NCBI RefSeq assembly: GCF_004104055.1 | Contig: NZ_QOVJ01000011.1 | Span: 16,358-80,357, forward strand | Length of the DNA: 64,000 nucleotides | Source of the DNA: Leeuwenhoekiella aestuarii | GTDB lineage: Bacteria; Bacteroidota; Bacteroidia; Flavobacteriales; Flavobacteriaceae | Direction of reading: 5' to 3' | In this document: positions 28,478-37,389 of the stretch, piece after piece | Layout: the number at the start of each line of letters is the position of its first letter | Position numbering within the stretch: the stretch's first letter is position 1 | Made by a program: the position numbers and the translations under genes | The notes under the pieces: model-generated | Databases searched by the model: none | Told to the model about the DNA's origin: nothing | The model's input: only the letters and a program-made list of their open reading frames with translations

Positions 28478-28810
28478 CCCACGCCTCAAAACCCCGGGTT
28501 TCGATCAGGTAGTTAAAACTGTTTTGCAATTGGGCGATCCCTTTTATTTCCAAGTATCAAAAGCGTGATTTCCCAAAAGAGCGACCTGAATTTCTTTTTA
28601 AAGTGTTTTGTTGATGCACGTAGAGCAGTTCCCAGGATTCCAGTATTGTATCTCACTGTCGCTCTATAAGCTGGGGAGATGGGGTCTTATCGCTTTTAGC
28701 AACGTATACATTTTTGGCGGCATGTAAAAGATTCCAAAGGTCATTGTTTTTCCCTACTTGGTCTAGTGCGTGCCGCGCAATGCGTTTCCCGGTCCATAGG
28801 CACTATACCT
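28478..28810 (-). pseudogene. HNH endonuclease remnant, copy 1
   Basis: The minus strand carries a decayed copy of the HNH gene best preserved at 55179-55520. Recognisable are the C-terminal end (ETRGFEAWEV-like, from ACGCCTCAAAACCCCGGG), the middle (KKEIQVALLGNHAF-like) and the start of the HNH region near 28760-28800 (GKRIARHALDQV-like). Several frameshifts break it. The rest of the interval to 29065 holds no gene, only a short (TG) tract at 28921-28936. Confidence 0.65.
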
Positions 28811-29065
28811 GAACCAAGGGTGTTGAGTAGCTCCTAGTAATAGATCAATGATGCTATCAATACCACGTTTATATTTTATCGATAAATTTTAAAATACTAA
28901 AATCTTATGGCTTCTTTTGGTGTGTGTGTGTGTGTGCTGATTGAGAATTTCTGTATTTAAAATCAGAAGATAATATTTCAATAGGGTATTTTTATAAATT
29001 CTTTTAGCAAAGGAGAACAGCCTTCTGAAAAAACATCATCTTAGCACTAAAATCAATTAATCCTT

Positions 29066-29962
29066 ATGAGTTTTAAAAACACCAAGCAATTAGGCTTCTT
29101 AGCTGCCTTATTCTCTGCATTGGCTTGGTCAACTACAGGTATATTCGTTCGATTTTTAAAGGGTTTCTCTGCCTTGGAAATTATAGCCGGACGTTGTTGT
29201 ATTGGTCTGCTATTTATTCTTTTATTTTTCCTAATTCGCCATTATTCATTGGGTGAAAAATTATGGAAGTCTAAACAAGCCTGGGGATTGGGAACCCTGA
29301 TGGCCTGCTATTTTATGCTGGTAGTGATTTCTTATCAGATTGCTCCGGTAGCAGAAGTCTCCATACTTACCAATACAACCCCTTTATTTGCGTTGATTTA
29401 CAAAAGAAGTAAAGGGCTTTCCATTTCATCTCAGGAGATGTGGGGTATATCTTTGGGAATGATTGGTGTGATCTTAGTGGTGATCTCTGGAAATTCCTCT
29501 CCGTAATTTTCTTCTGGTCCGTTGCATTTATTGGGTGATTTTATGGCATTAATTGCAGGGGCAGCAATGGCCTTATATTCTATTATCTATAGGAACATTC
29601 CCCTAGAGAAAAAGCCTTCTTCACAACTGGCAAGCTTTTTTACATTCTTTGTCGGCAGTACCATAAGTATTCTTATCATTGGTTTTTCCGGAGATAGTGG
29701 TGCTTTTATTAATTCTCTTGATATTAATGCTTTGTATCTCTTCCTGGCCTTAGGAATCTTAGCTACCCTTTTACCGACATTGTGTTACGCCTATGCTTCT
29801 TCGGTTTTGGCTTCAGTCACAGTTACCTCATTGAGGTTACTTACGCCATTATTGGCCGCATTTTTAGCTATTATATTTCTAGCTGAAATTCCCGATTTCT
29901 TATTTTGGCCAGGAGCTTTAATTCTTTTGATGGGATTGTTCCTGATTATTAAATCCAAATAA
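29066..29962 (+). pseudogene. EamA/DMT-superfamily transporter split by an in-frame stop
   Basis: Two frames, 29066-29506 and 29522-29962, lie in the same phase. Together they make one drug/metabolite transporter of about 298 residues with ten predicted membrane helices and two EamA repeats (AALFSALAWSTTGIFVRFL at the start; DFMALIAGAAMALYSIIYRN opening the second half). A TAA at 29504-29506 falls between the repeats. Either the gene is dead or two half-proteins are made, the second needing its own start at 29522 or the ATG at 29543. Orthologs are single proteins. Confidence 0.8.
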
Positions 29963-30334
29963 AGTATTAAGACTTTTTATAGCACATTCTACAAATGTGG
30001 ACTGATTTGGAAAAGGTGAGAAAATAAGCAGGAATACCTATCTCACGACCTCGTCCATTGATTACCGCCGCAGCCTTTTAAAGACCTATTTAGCTACCAG
30101 ATTGCTGGCAGTTAACAGGCAGACAAAGTCGAGGTGCTACCTCACTCCTACCAAACTTTACCACAGTTTTTGTGGTTGAATACAGTATCAACGTGGTTAT
30201 AAATTAGTAGCGCTCAGACTGATCTCAGGAGGATACTCTTAGTTGTAAAGAACTACACTAGAAAGGGAGGTTATACCATTTTGCGATCAGGGAACTTTAT
30301 GCACTCTCAATTATCTATAATTCAGACAGATCTC
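29963..30334. other. gene-free interval
   Basis: About 370 bases between the broken transporter and the end of the hydrolase gene. No reading frame, strong hairpin or repeat was recognised. Confidence 0.4.
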
Positions 30335-31738
30335 CTAAATCTCATTTAAAATCCAACGGCTGATTTTCTCAAGAACGATGGGGCTTATGGTTTGTTCAAT
30401 TTGTGGGTATTCTGCAATTTGACCCGTTTCACTTTCCTGAAATAAATGGTTTAATTCAGGTATCAATACCACTTGGTTATTTTTAGATTTACTATTTTCT
30501 AAAGCTTCTTTCACTGGCTGTAGATGGTATTTAGGTGGAACCTGCGTATCCTTACTCCCGTATAAAGCCAGAACGGGAACAGTAATTTTCAGCAATTCAT
30601 CAGCTGGATTATACTTATAAAAATTGCGGATCCATGGATTTGTTCTGCTGCTTACCAGATTTTCGATAAATGCTGCTTTGTCCAGATGTTGAGGAAGCAG
30701 GGAAGCCAAAACTTCAGAATTTTGATAAAAGGCTCTTAATTCTGTTTTTATCTCGTCTTCCTCCCGACCGGAAGATGCGATCGCAATGGCCCGTTCTACA
30801 TAGGCTTTATAGTTTTCTTCCTCATCCACAGCAAAATTCCGGAGGTCTAAAGCCTGCTGTAGCGAAACTTGTTTTCCGGTCATTCCAGTGCCTGCCAGCA
30901 TAATGACAAAGGAAACAGCTTTTGTGCTGTTAGCCACTTTTGGCGCAATAATAGCGCCCTCGCTATGCCCAATTAAACCTATGTTCTGAAAATCTAAATC
31001 TGTTCTATTTTTTAAATAGGTTACTAGGTGTCGTACATCATCAGCAAAGTCTGCAGTTGTGGCCTTATTAAAATCTCCCGTTGATGCTCCAACCCCTCTT
31101 TCATCAAATCGTAAAACGGCAATTCCCTTACGGGTAAGATAGTCTGACAGCACCAGAAAAGGCTTGTGCCCCATATAGGTCTCGTCCCGATCCTGAGGTC
31201 CGCTTCCTGAAATCAATATGACTACCGTACGATCCGCATTCGGGTTTACAGGTAAGGTAAGGCTTGCGGCAAGGTTTACTTTGGCGTCTGCATTGTATAT
31301 GGTCACCTCTTCAACCGCGTATGGATACGGTTTACTTGGCTCCTGGGGCCTTTTTGGAGTTGCTACAGGTTCAACGGCATCTTTCTTTATAAGGATTAAA
31401 GGTTTGCTTTTTAAACCCTCTTGAAAAGTACCCGTAATGGTATTGGCTTGCTGATCCCAGATTCCATTAAATTTAAAACCGAGGTTTGACCCGTCTATTA
31501 CAAAATCGTTTGGAGTAACCCGTGTAGCCAGAGGTTCAAGTTCTTTTAAGCCCTGACTGGGAATATCGATTGTTGTAATCAGTTTTTCATCCTTTTCAGT
31601 GATGTGGAAAATAAAAAGCAGGGTTTTACCGGGTTGTACTTCCAGATCAGCCTGCCAGGTTCCTTCTAAATTCTGAGCGGACAGCGCAATGACAAGAGCT
31701 GTTAAAACAAATAAAAGCGTAGCGATAATGAGTTTCAT
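30335..31738 (-). CDS. exported alpha/beta hydrolase (S9/DUF-fused type)
   Basis: A 467-residue exported protein. The signal peptide is residues 1-21. A beta-rich N-terminal domain (22-120) begins LEGTWQADLEV, a lipid-binding-like or DUF3887-type module. The hydrolase domain (145-467) has nucleophile GHSEG with Ser259, FDERGVGAS at 211-219, Asp397 (GSKDTQVPP) and His431 (LNHLFQ). The usual activity is esterase or peptidase; the substrate is unknown. Located 76 bases after a small membrane protein and an ECF sigma gene on the same strand, possibly part of that regulon. Confidence 0.85.
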   Translation of the reverse strand: MKLIIATLLFVLTALVIALSAQNLEGTWQADLEVQPGKTLLFIFHITEKDEKLITTIDIPSQGLKELEPLATRVTPNDFVIDGSNLGFKFNGIWDQQANTITGTFQEGLKSKPLILIKKDAVEPVATPKRPQEPSKPYPYAVEEVTIYNADAKVNLAASLTLPVNPNADRTVVILISGSGPQDRDETYMGHKPFLVLSDYLTRKGIAVLRFDERGVGASTGDFNKATTADFADDVRHLVTYLKNRTDLDFQNIGLIGHSEGAIIAPKVANSTKAVSFVIMLAGTGMTGKQVSLQQALDLRNFAVDEEENYKAYVERAIAIASSGREEDEIKTELRAFYQNSEVLASLLPQHLDKAAFIENLVSSRTNPWIRNFYKYNPADELLKITVPVLALYGSKDTQVPPKYHLQPVKEALENSKSKNNQVVLIPELNHLFQESETGQIAEYPQIEQTISPIVLEKISRWILNEI

Positions 31739-31814
31739 AATTTACGTGATATATAGGCATACTTATCCCATCCATCTAAATGACAGCGGGGAATAGCCTG
31801 ATTTTAAAATGTGT

Positions 31815-32408
31815 TTAGTTTTTGATTTCGGAGAGCAGCTGCTCTGTAGCTTTTAGCGTTTTGGTGTAGGATCTTAATACCCAAAAGCCAAAGCCTAAAA
31901 ATGCGATAATCCCAATAGGAAAGGTCAGCGTCCAAAAGTGTTCAGTTTCACTCAGGTCAATTCCCTTGATTGCTGCAAGTACCGGAATGGCTATGACAAC
32001 TAGAAAAAGCCCAAGTGATACCGTTAATCTTTGAAACTTGATGAATTGAACTCTGGACTTTCTAAAGTTCGTTAAGGTCTCTAAGTAGGTTTTTGAGGAT
32101 ACCGGCATCTGTTGCATCGCTTTTAAGCTCCTTAAAGAAATTACAGGAAGGGAAAAGAGCAAAACAATAGCTATTATCGCGAAGATTTGTTCCGCCAGAG
32201 GTTCTATTTTTTGAAAATTGAGAATGAGGTATAGCGCGCCCAGATAACAGATTACGGCTCCAAGTGTTTCTGAGGTCTTTATCGTACGCAGTTTAGAATG
32301 GTATTTGTGTTCGGTTACTTCTTCCAATAGCTTTTTGGTATGCTGCTCCTGTTGTTGCAGTTTATCGCTCATACCTTCCCATAAATTTTTAAGTTCTTCC
32401 AATTCCAT
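31815..32408 (-). CDS. four-helix membrane protein, probable anti-sigma partner
   Basis: A 197-residue protein. N-terminal cytoplasmic stretch MELEELKNLWEGMSDKLQQQ with coiled-coil propensity, then four membrane segments near residues 48-66, 73-92, 126-145 and 158-178, and a cytoplasmic tail. It follows the ECF sigma gene by six bases, and an equivalent membrane protein follows the second ECF sigma gene at 34700. The arrangement suggests an anti-sigma or sensor function, although no ZAS motif (HxxxCxxC) is present. Not assigned to a named family. Confidence 0.6.
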   Translation of the reverse strand: MELEELKNLWEGMSDKLQQQEQHTKKLLEEVTEHKYHSKLRTIKTSETLGAVICYLGALYLILNFQKIEPLAEQIFAIIAIVLLFSLPVISLRSLKAMQQMPVSSKTYLETLTNFRKSRVQFIKFQRLTVSLGLFLVVIAIPVLAAIKGIDLSETEHFWTLTFPIGIIAFLGFGFWVLRSYTKTLKATEQLLSEIKN

Positions 32409-32414
32409 AACACG

Positions 32415-32900
32415 TTAATTAGTGAGTTGTGTTTTTAATTTTTCTTTTATTCTTGATATTCGGGTTCCCACATTACTTTTGCTTATACCGATTATTTCTG
32501 AAATTTCCTCGTGGCTTTTTCCCTCCAGATAGAGCAGTATAAGCCCTTTTTCTAAGAGGTTTAATTTCTGAATCTGGGTGTAAATGCGTTTTAGGTTTTC
32601 TTCATCAGCCTGATCCCTGTGTTCTGCAATGTGATACATCTGAGGATCTATAGCAGTAGTTGCTAGTGTTCGCTTGCTTTTTTTAAGCTGATAGATTGCG
32701 GTATTCAATGCTACCCGATACATCCAGGTACTCAATTTTGAAAGGGCATTAAAGCTATCGTAGGATTTCCAGAGTTGATAAACTATTTCCTGATACAAGT
32801 CTTCCCGATCCTGCGGATTCTCTGTATACATAAGGCTTACTTTAAAAAGTAACCCCCGATGGGCTAAAATGGCTTTTGTAAAGTCCTCTTTACGATTCAT
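32415..32900 (-). CDS. ECF RNA polymerase sigma factor
   Basis: About 161 residues from the ATG at 32900 (MNRKEDFTKAILAHRG). An upstream start would add 17 residues. Region 2: FKVSLMYTENPQDREDLYQE and LSTWMYRVALNTA. Region 4: LLEKGLILLYLEGKSHEEIS, then IGISKSNVGTRISRIKEKL. Starts a three-gene unit with the membrane protein and the exported hydrolase. A similar sigma gene at 34700 heads a parallel unit. Confidence 0.87.
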   Translation of the reverse strand: MNRKEDFTKAILAHRGLLFKVSLMYTENPQDREDLYQEIVYQLWKSYDSFNALSKLSTWMYRVALNTAIYQLKKSKRTLATTAIDPQMYHIAEHRDQADEENLKRIYTQIQKLNLLEKGLILLYLEGKSHEEISEIIGISKSNVGTRISRIKEKLKTQLTN

Positions 32901-33114
32901 ATTAAAATTTAAACTTCCCTTTATTAGTGTATCGTAGGTGTTAAAAATCACACTTTATAAGGATTTTTTTTAGGAAAGCTTGAGGATTTAGCCTAACACC
33001 CTTTATGACAATTAGTTATACAAAAAGAGCTTTTATAAGCTCCTGAATGTTTTATGAGTAGTCTCGTAATACCATCACCAGCTAACCGGTTGTAAGCCTT
33101 GGTAGTTTCAATTA

Positions 33115-33525
33115 AACTTTTAAAACCGATTTTATAATGCCTTCGACACAGGCCGAGGTTGTAGAGCTAACTCTTTTATCAGCTAAAAAGGATCTGAGAC
33201 TTTCGAGTCCTTCGTAATTATCTACAATACTAAAGCCGGTTTGATAATCTTTAAAAACACGAACACTTTCCTTACTGAAAAGTGTAATTACGTGGCTATG
33301 TCTAGTATCTTTTTTTATTTTTTCAAATAAAGAAGTCAGAGTTTATTGCTCACCCTCAAGAATTTGAAAGAAACTTCCATCCTTATAGATGAGCACTCCG
33401 GTTACTTGTGATCTGTAATTATTTTGAACCGTTTGTTCATAGAGCGGTATGATATCTTCATTTTTTAACTCCTTACTCGCATCGCTTACATAACAGATAG
33501 CGTAGGTTATTAGCGGCTTTTTGCA
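33115..33525 (-). pseudogene. BLUF blue-light photoreceptor domain gene, broken
   Basis: Translating the minus strand from about 33520 gives PLITYAICYVSDASKEL, NNYRSQVTGVLIYKDGSFFQ, ILEGEQ, a stop (TAA at 33343-33345), then SLFEKIKKDTRHSHVITLF and RVFKDYQTGF. This follows the BLUF domain signature: a strand with the flavin-contact Tyr, the NN...GVTGxL loop, GxFxQxLEGE, and the RH motif. A start codon is not evident and the mid-domain stop is certain, so the gene is not functional. Confidence 0.75.
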
Positions 33526-34119
33526 AGAATTTTTAAAATTGTGCTACTCTTTTCCTCGTAACAAATACAGAGGTATTCCTAATAGATCGCATCCAATTGG
33601 GTTTTAAGAATTGATGCAGAGCGATTAAAGGGGAAAGAATCCACCACACCAAACTCCAAATATATTATAATTAAAAACAATTTATTTTCATTTTACACTA
33701 CTCAAGTGAATTATCTAATTTTTTTCTGCAAATAGCTTACCGATGGTAAGGTAAATGATTGCAGGCCTATGGAAAATCGAATTTTAAGTTTGAAAAAATG
33801 ATATCGGTCAATGACCTAATTCACCGGGTCTCATCTTTTGAGAGCCTTGCCATTTAAAACAGCCTATTCTATCGAGAATTTTAGGATTTATGGTAGGTTT
33901 TTGTGTTATTTATAAAAAATTGTAGCTATTTGTCTCCTACGATTGAGTTAAGAAAGAGCCGAAGACACGAGCAAAAAACTAACATTGATTGCAATGGCCA
34001 ACAAGCTCTAAAACAGACCTTCACAATTGCAGAAACCGGAATGCCCTATGAAGGTTTTATTTCGAAATTGAGCTAAAACGATTTGATTTTTAACTAGGAT
34101 ATTTGTTTTATTATGCCTT
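33526..34119. other. gene-free interval
   Basis: About 590 bases without a credible gene. A fragment near 33853-33895 (GCCATTTAAAACAGCCTAT) resembles the stretch just before repeat R3 at 58303-58340, so another trace of that element may lie here. Confidence 0.4.
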
Positions 34120-34716
34120 CTACTTCTCTTGTTGGTATTGTGAGTTAATCTTTTCAATTTTTTGAATAACTATATCTAATTTATCATTTTCCTTTTGAAT
34201 TATTTTTGGTCTAAAATAAAACCAATTAAATCCAATCCAAATTAGAGTTAAAGAGTATGCTATAATTGTCCAAGTTAAAGTCATCATAGAAACATACTCA
34301 AATAAATAAAGACAAATACCAACTGAAAGTGTCATAAAATATATACCTAACATTTTTGTCTGAATATATTTTTGTCGCTTTTTGATTTTTAAAAGAGTTT
34401 TTAAAAAGTCGTTAGTACATTTATCATTACTAATTTTCATCAAATTTGGTAATATTTGGTTGTATGCATACAAATAGAGAATTATTCCAACTATTGTAAT
34501 GATGATTCCAATTTTGGTTGTAATAAACTTAGGTTCAAAATACAGCCAAATAATAATAATAACGCCAATTGTTACTACCATTAAAATATTAATAGCAATT
34601 AAAACTGCTATTTTATTTCTTTTGAGTTTCTTCAGTTTTACAAATACATCATCCATTTGAGGTGGTTCTGTGGTTTGTTTTAACCATAATTCTTTTAGAT
34701 TATATTTTTCGCTCAT
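34120..34716 (-). CDS. four-helix membrane protein, probable anti-sigma partner
   Basis: A 198-residue protein with a short cytoplasmic N-terminus and four hydrophobic segments near residues 35-58, 67-85, 122-140 and 146-166. Its start overlaps the end of the ECF sigma gene by 17 bases, so translation is probably coupled. It has the same position and topology as the protein at 31815, but little obvious sequence identity. A sigma-regulating role is inferred only from this. Confidence 0.55.
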   Translation of the reverse strand: MSEKYNLKELWLKQTTEPPQMDDVFVKLKKLKRNKIAVLIAINILMVVTIGVIIIIWLYFEPKFITTKIGIIITIVGIILYLYAYNQILPNLMKISNDKCTNDFLKTLLKIKKRQKYIQTKMLGIYFMTLSVGICLYLFEYVSMMTLTWTIIAYSLTLIWIGFNWFYFRPKIIQKENDKLDIVIQKIEKINSQYQQEK

Positions 34717-35173
34717 AATTTTTAAATTTTGCCTGTAGCTTTTCCTTTATTCGATGAATTCTAACACGAACATTACTGTTTGAAAGACCAACTATATTTG
34801 CGATTTCTTCCTGATGGATATTCTCTAATTCAAGCGAAATAATAATTCTGTCTACTTCTTTAAGTTCTGATATACATTTGTATAAAAATGCTATTTCACT
34901 TTCAATTTCAGGTTCATTTTCTTCTGTAACGTGCTTTGGAAGTTGAACTTTTCTATATCGCTTTTGTCGTTCGATTTGGCGCAAACAATTATTAGAAGCA
35001 ATGCGAAAAATCCAAGTTCCTATTTTTGATTCGCTTCTAAATTCAGGAAGTTTATTTAATACAATCACAAATGTTTCTTGAGCTAAGTCTTTTGCTAAGT
35101 CCACATCGTTGACATACCCCATACACAACCGAAAGACTTTTTGCCAATGATTTTGATAAATATGTTCAAACAC
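34700..35173 (-). CDS. ECF RNA polymerase sigma factor
   Basis: A 157-residue ECF sigma factor that starts with GTG (MFEHIYQNHWQKVFRLCMGY). Region 2: VDLAKDLAQETFVIVLN, then IGTWIFRIASNNCLRQ. Region 4: DRIIISLELENIHQEEIANI, VGLSNSNVRVRIHRIKEKL. It lies two bases after the hydrolase stop and overlaps the membrane-protein start, a tight three-gene operon read hydrolase-sigma-membrane protein. Confidence 0.87.
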   Translation of the reverse strand: MFEHIYQNHWQKVFRLCMGYVNDVDLAKDLAQETFVIVLNKLPEFRSESKIGTWIFRIASNNCLRQIERQKRYRKVQLPKHVTEENEPEIESEIAFLYKCISELKEVDRIIISLELENIHQEEIANIVGLSNSNVRVRIHRIKEKLQAKFKNYERKI

Positions 35174-35175
35174 AA

Positions 35176-36021
35176 TTAGTTATTTTCTATAAAATTTGAT
35201 AACTGTTCAAAATACCATTCTTTATCATCATACATTATAAAATGAAGGCCTTTGTTAGCATATTCCAAATTTGCGGTTTTAAGATGCTTATATTGTTTTT
35301 CAATAGCAGGCTTAAAATTTTTAAAATATGACTCTAAGAGAATTAACGTTGGGCATTGAATATTTTCAATTTTTTCTCTTAAATCAGTATTTGAAAAATA
35401 GCAATACATTTCTGCAAAGGTTTTTCGGTCAGACTTAACACTCCATTCGACAATTGTTTTTACCATTTCTTGATTGGTTGTAAGTTGTGGAATTGTATTT
35501 TTTTGCATTTGATAAAACTGGTCTTCAGACATAGCTGTAATTTGTTCTATTGAAGCTGAGCAATCCACGTTTTCTTGATGTTCGAAACTTGGGTTTGACA
35601 ACGCTGCTAAACAGGGTAAAGCATCGACAATAACTATTTTTTTAAGAAGTTTAGGATAATCTGCTGCAATAGCCATAGCCAAACCACCACCCATACTATG
35701 TCCTATTATAATGGGGTTTTCTATATTTTTTTCTTTAATAAAGTCTACTATTCTATTTTTCCAATTGTCAAAAGTTTTATTTTCACTAGGTTCAACGCCT
35801 GCAAATCCTGCCATAGTGAGCGTGTAACAGGTATAATTTTCTTTATAAGTTTTTACAGTTGCATCCCATACTTCGCCTGAAGAAGCAAATCCCGGAATAA
35901 GTAGAATACTCTGATTTCCGGCTCCGCTTTTTTCGACTTTAAATGGATAATCTAAAGATTTTTGTCCAAAAGCATAGGTTGAGGTCATAATTAAGATACT
36001 GCATAAAAAAATATTTTTCAT
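35176..36021 (-). CDS. exported alpha/beta-fold hydrolase
   Basis: A 281-residue hydrolase with a signal peptide (residues 1-20, ending AFGQ). The strand with the oxyanion turn is LLIPGFASSGEVWD (40-54), the nucleophile GHSMGG has Ser109, and the C-terminal His lies in GLHFIMYDD. Closest in style to the esterase/bromoperoxidase-like branch. First gene of the operon with an ECF sigma and membrane protein. Repeat R1 (copy c) starts about 100 bases upstream, so the operon may be a captured module. Confidence 0.82.
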   Translation of the reverse strand: MKNIFLCSILIMTSTYAFGQKSLDYPFKVEKSGAGNQSILLIPGFASSGEVWDATVKTYKENYTCYTLTMAGFAGVEPSENKTFDNWKNRIVDFIKEKNIENPIIIGHSMGGGLAMAIAADYPKLLKKIVIVDALPCLAALSNPSFEHQENVDCSASIEQITAMSEDQFYQMQKNTIPQLTTNQEMVKTIVEWSVKSDRKTFAEMYCYFSNTDLREKIENIQCPTLILLESYFKNFKPAIEKQYKHLKTANLEYANKGLHFIMYDDKEWYFEQLSNFIENN

Positions 36022-36119
36022 TTTGTAGAATTTTTAATGTTCACCCTTTGGATACGAAGGACTACAAAATGTTACAAAATTTTTCTGTTTTCTTTACTAG
36101 CAGGATTTTTATTTGAGTT

Positions 36120-36190
36120 GCACAAAACTCATTACATCAACACTAAATATATACCTATTCCCTCAAAATTTACAGGATATCACTGCTTTG
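36120..36190. repeat. R1 repeat, copy c
   Basis: The plus strand reads GCACAAAACTCATTACATCA, then CCTATTCCCTCAAAATTTAC, then AGGATATCACTGC. The bases to the right (36190-36300; TTGAGGCTGTAATGTAAGAT, CTGACTCACCTCGC) match those beyond copies d and e, but the HNH remnant itself is absent. The core to the left reads GTTTTGTGC on the minus strand. Confidence 0.75.
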
Positions 36191-36504
36191 TGACGATGCT
36201 ATCCGTTGAGATCTGATAAGACTTGAGGCTGTAATGTAAGATCGTGTGTAATCAAACCTGACTCACCTCGCAAACCATCCAGCCACTACCCTATCTCCAT
36301 ATCACATGAAGTTTCTTTTTGTTTTAGGACTGCTTTCTTTCATAGCGCGGGCTTCTCAACAATATGCAATCTCTGCTCTCTGACATCGCTTATAATCTTA
36401 AGAAGTACCTCAAAACTTAAAAGCCGGTAGAAAGCGGATTAAGATACCCAGCTTGTTTTTTAAATTTCGCACTGACTTTAAATCCGGATTACAAGTCCAG
36501 TTTA

Positions 36505-36740
36505 AAGACTTCATAATTAAAAATGTATATACTTAAGCTTATTTTCATGTGAACAGTCATGACATTGGCATATTTCACAGAACCATCACTATTGGTAACT
36601 TGATGTATACGTTTTTCTTCCAATAAGCGATCAAGAACTCTGTAAATGGTGACTCGGTTACAAAATCCGTCAGGTTACGTTGCTTGTATTTATGCCTGAG
36701 ATCATGCGACCTCAGATGAATTTATACTCTTTAAAATTGC
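36505..36740 (-). pseudogene. Fur/Zur-family regulator remnant
   Basis: The minus strand encodes, with frameshifts, QRNLTDFV-TESPFTVYRVLD, RLLEEKRIHQVTNSDGSVKY and AN...CHDCSHENKL. This matches the DNA-binding domain end of Fur-family proteins (VYRVLxxLxxxxxIHxV) and the start of the metal-site region with its Cys. No start codon or dimerisation part survives. It sits just left of two operator copies and the probable zinc-uptake genes, which fits a former Zur. Confidence 0.65.
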
Positions 36741-36777
36741 TTTATAGCTACGGCCTTTCTTATCAGTAAAATTTATT

Positions 36778-36830
36778 GCAACAATGTTGCTTAAACAAAA
36801 ATAGAAATTATATGTTTGCAACATTGTTGC
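36778..36830. promoter_or_regulatory. two Zur/Fur-type operators and a promoter
   Basis: GCAACAATGTTGC (36778-36790) and GCAACATTGTTGC (36818-36830) are 13-base dyads of identical design. A Bacteroidota -7 element TATGTTTG (36811-36818) runs into the second, and a -33 TTG lies in the first at 36787-36789, so a bound repressor would cover the promoter. The same dyad recurs at 49801 before the second receptor. A weaker half (GCAACATCAAATTGC) lies at 36847-36861. Confidence 0.7.
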
Positions 36831-36890
36831 TTTATTACCAATTTAAGCAACATCAAATTGCTCTCAGCCATTTTTACAAGTTAACAATAA

Positions 36891-37193
36891 ATGATGACCG
36901 CACGAATAAAACAGAGTATTTCGCTTTTATTCTTGGCCTTTTTTCTCACTACGAAATTGGCCGGTCTTCACGTATTTACGCATGACGATACCGATGTAAA
37001 TGACGACTGTGCTATTTGCCACGTCTGGGTTACCGAGCAGCAGACTGCAATAATTCTACAAAAAGCAGCTGAATTTGTTCCTGAAGCCTGCTATCCTGTA
37101 TTTCTAGAAAGGCAGCACGTAAACCGAACTATAGTTTACAAAGGAAGTTCACACTCCTACCATCTATTCTCGCGGCCTCCTCCACAGATTTAG
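36891..37193 (+). CDS. small secreted/membrane protein with HDD and CxxC motifs
   Basis: A 100-residue protein of unknown family. N-terminal hydrophobic segment ISLLFLAFFLTTKLAGLHVF, then a His/Asp cluster THDDTDVNDD and a CAIC pair, features of metal-binding periplasmic proteins. It lies between the operator pair and the receptor gene at 37390 and is probably cotranscribed with it. A role in zinc handling is inferred from position and these residues. Confidence 0.55.
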   Translation: MMTARIKQSISLLFLAFFLTTKLAGLHVFTHDDTDVNDDCAICHVWVTEQQTAIILQKAAEFVPEACYPVFLERQHVNRTIVYKGSSHSYHLFSRPPPQI

Positions 37194-37389
37194 ATTTTCA
37201 TTTCATTATTGCAGGGCTAGGCCCTCCAAAGCAATCGTATGTATTTCATTTGATTTAGCCGTTAAAAGAATTAACGTATGTATTAATATGTCTTCGGCTG
37301 ACCCCTGCAATTCTACCAAATAAGCTTTACTCTCTAGTAAGGCTCTTGTAAAAAACATTTTTCTACTTACTACTTTTTTGTAAAACCTT

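Noticed and set aside
28921..28936. A (TG)8 tract as a phase-variation site
   Set aside because: It lies in a gene-free interval, about 130 bases upstream of an already broken gene, with no evidence that length changes matter.
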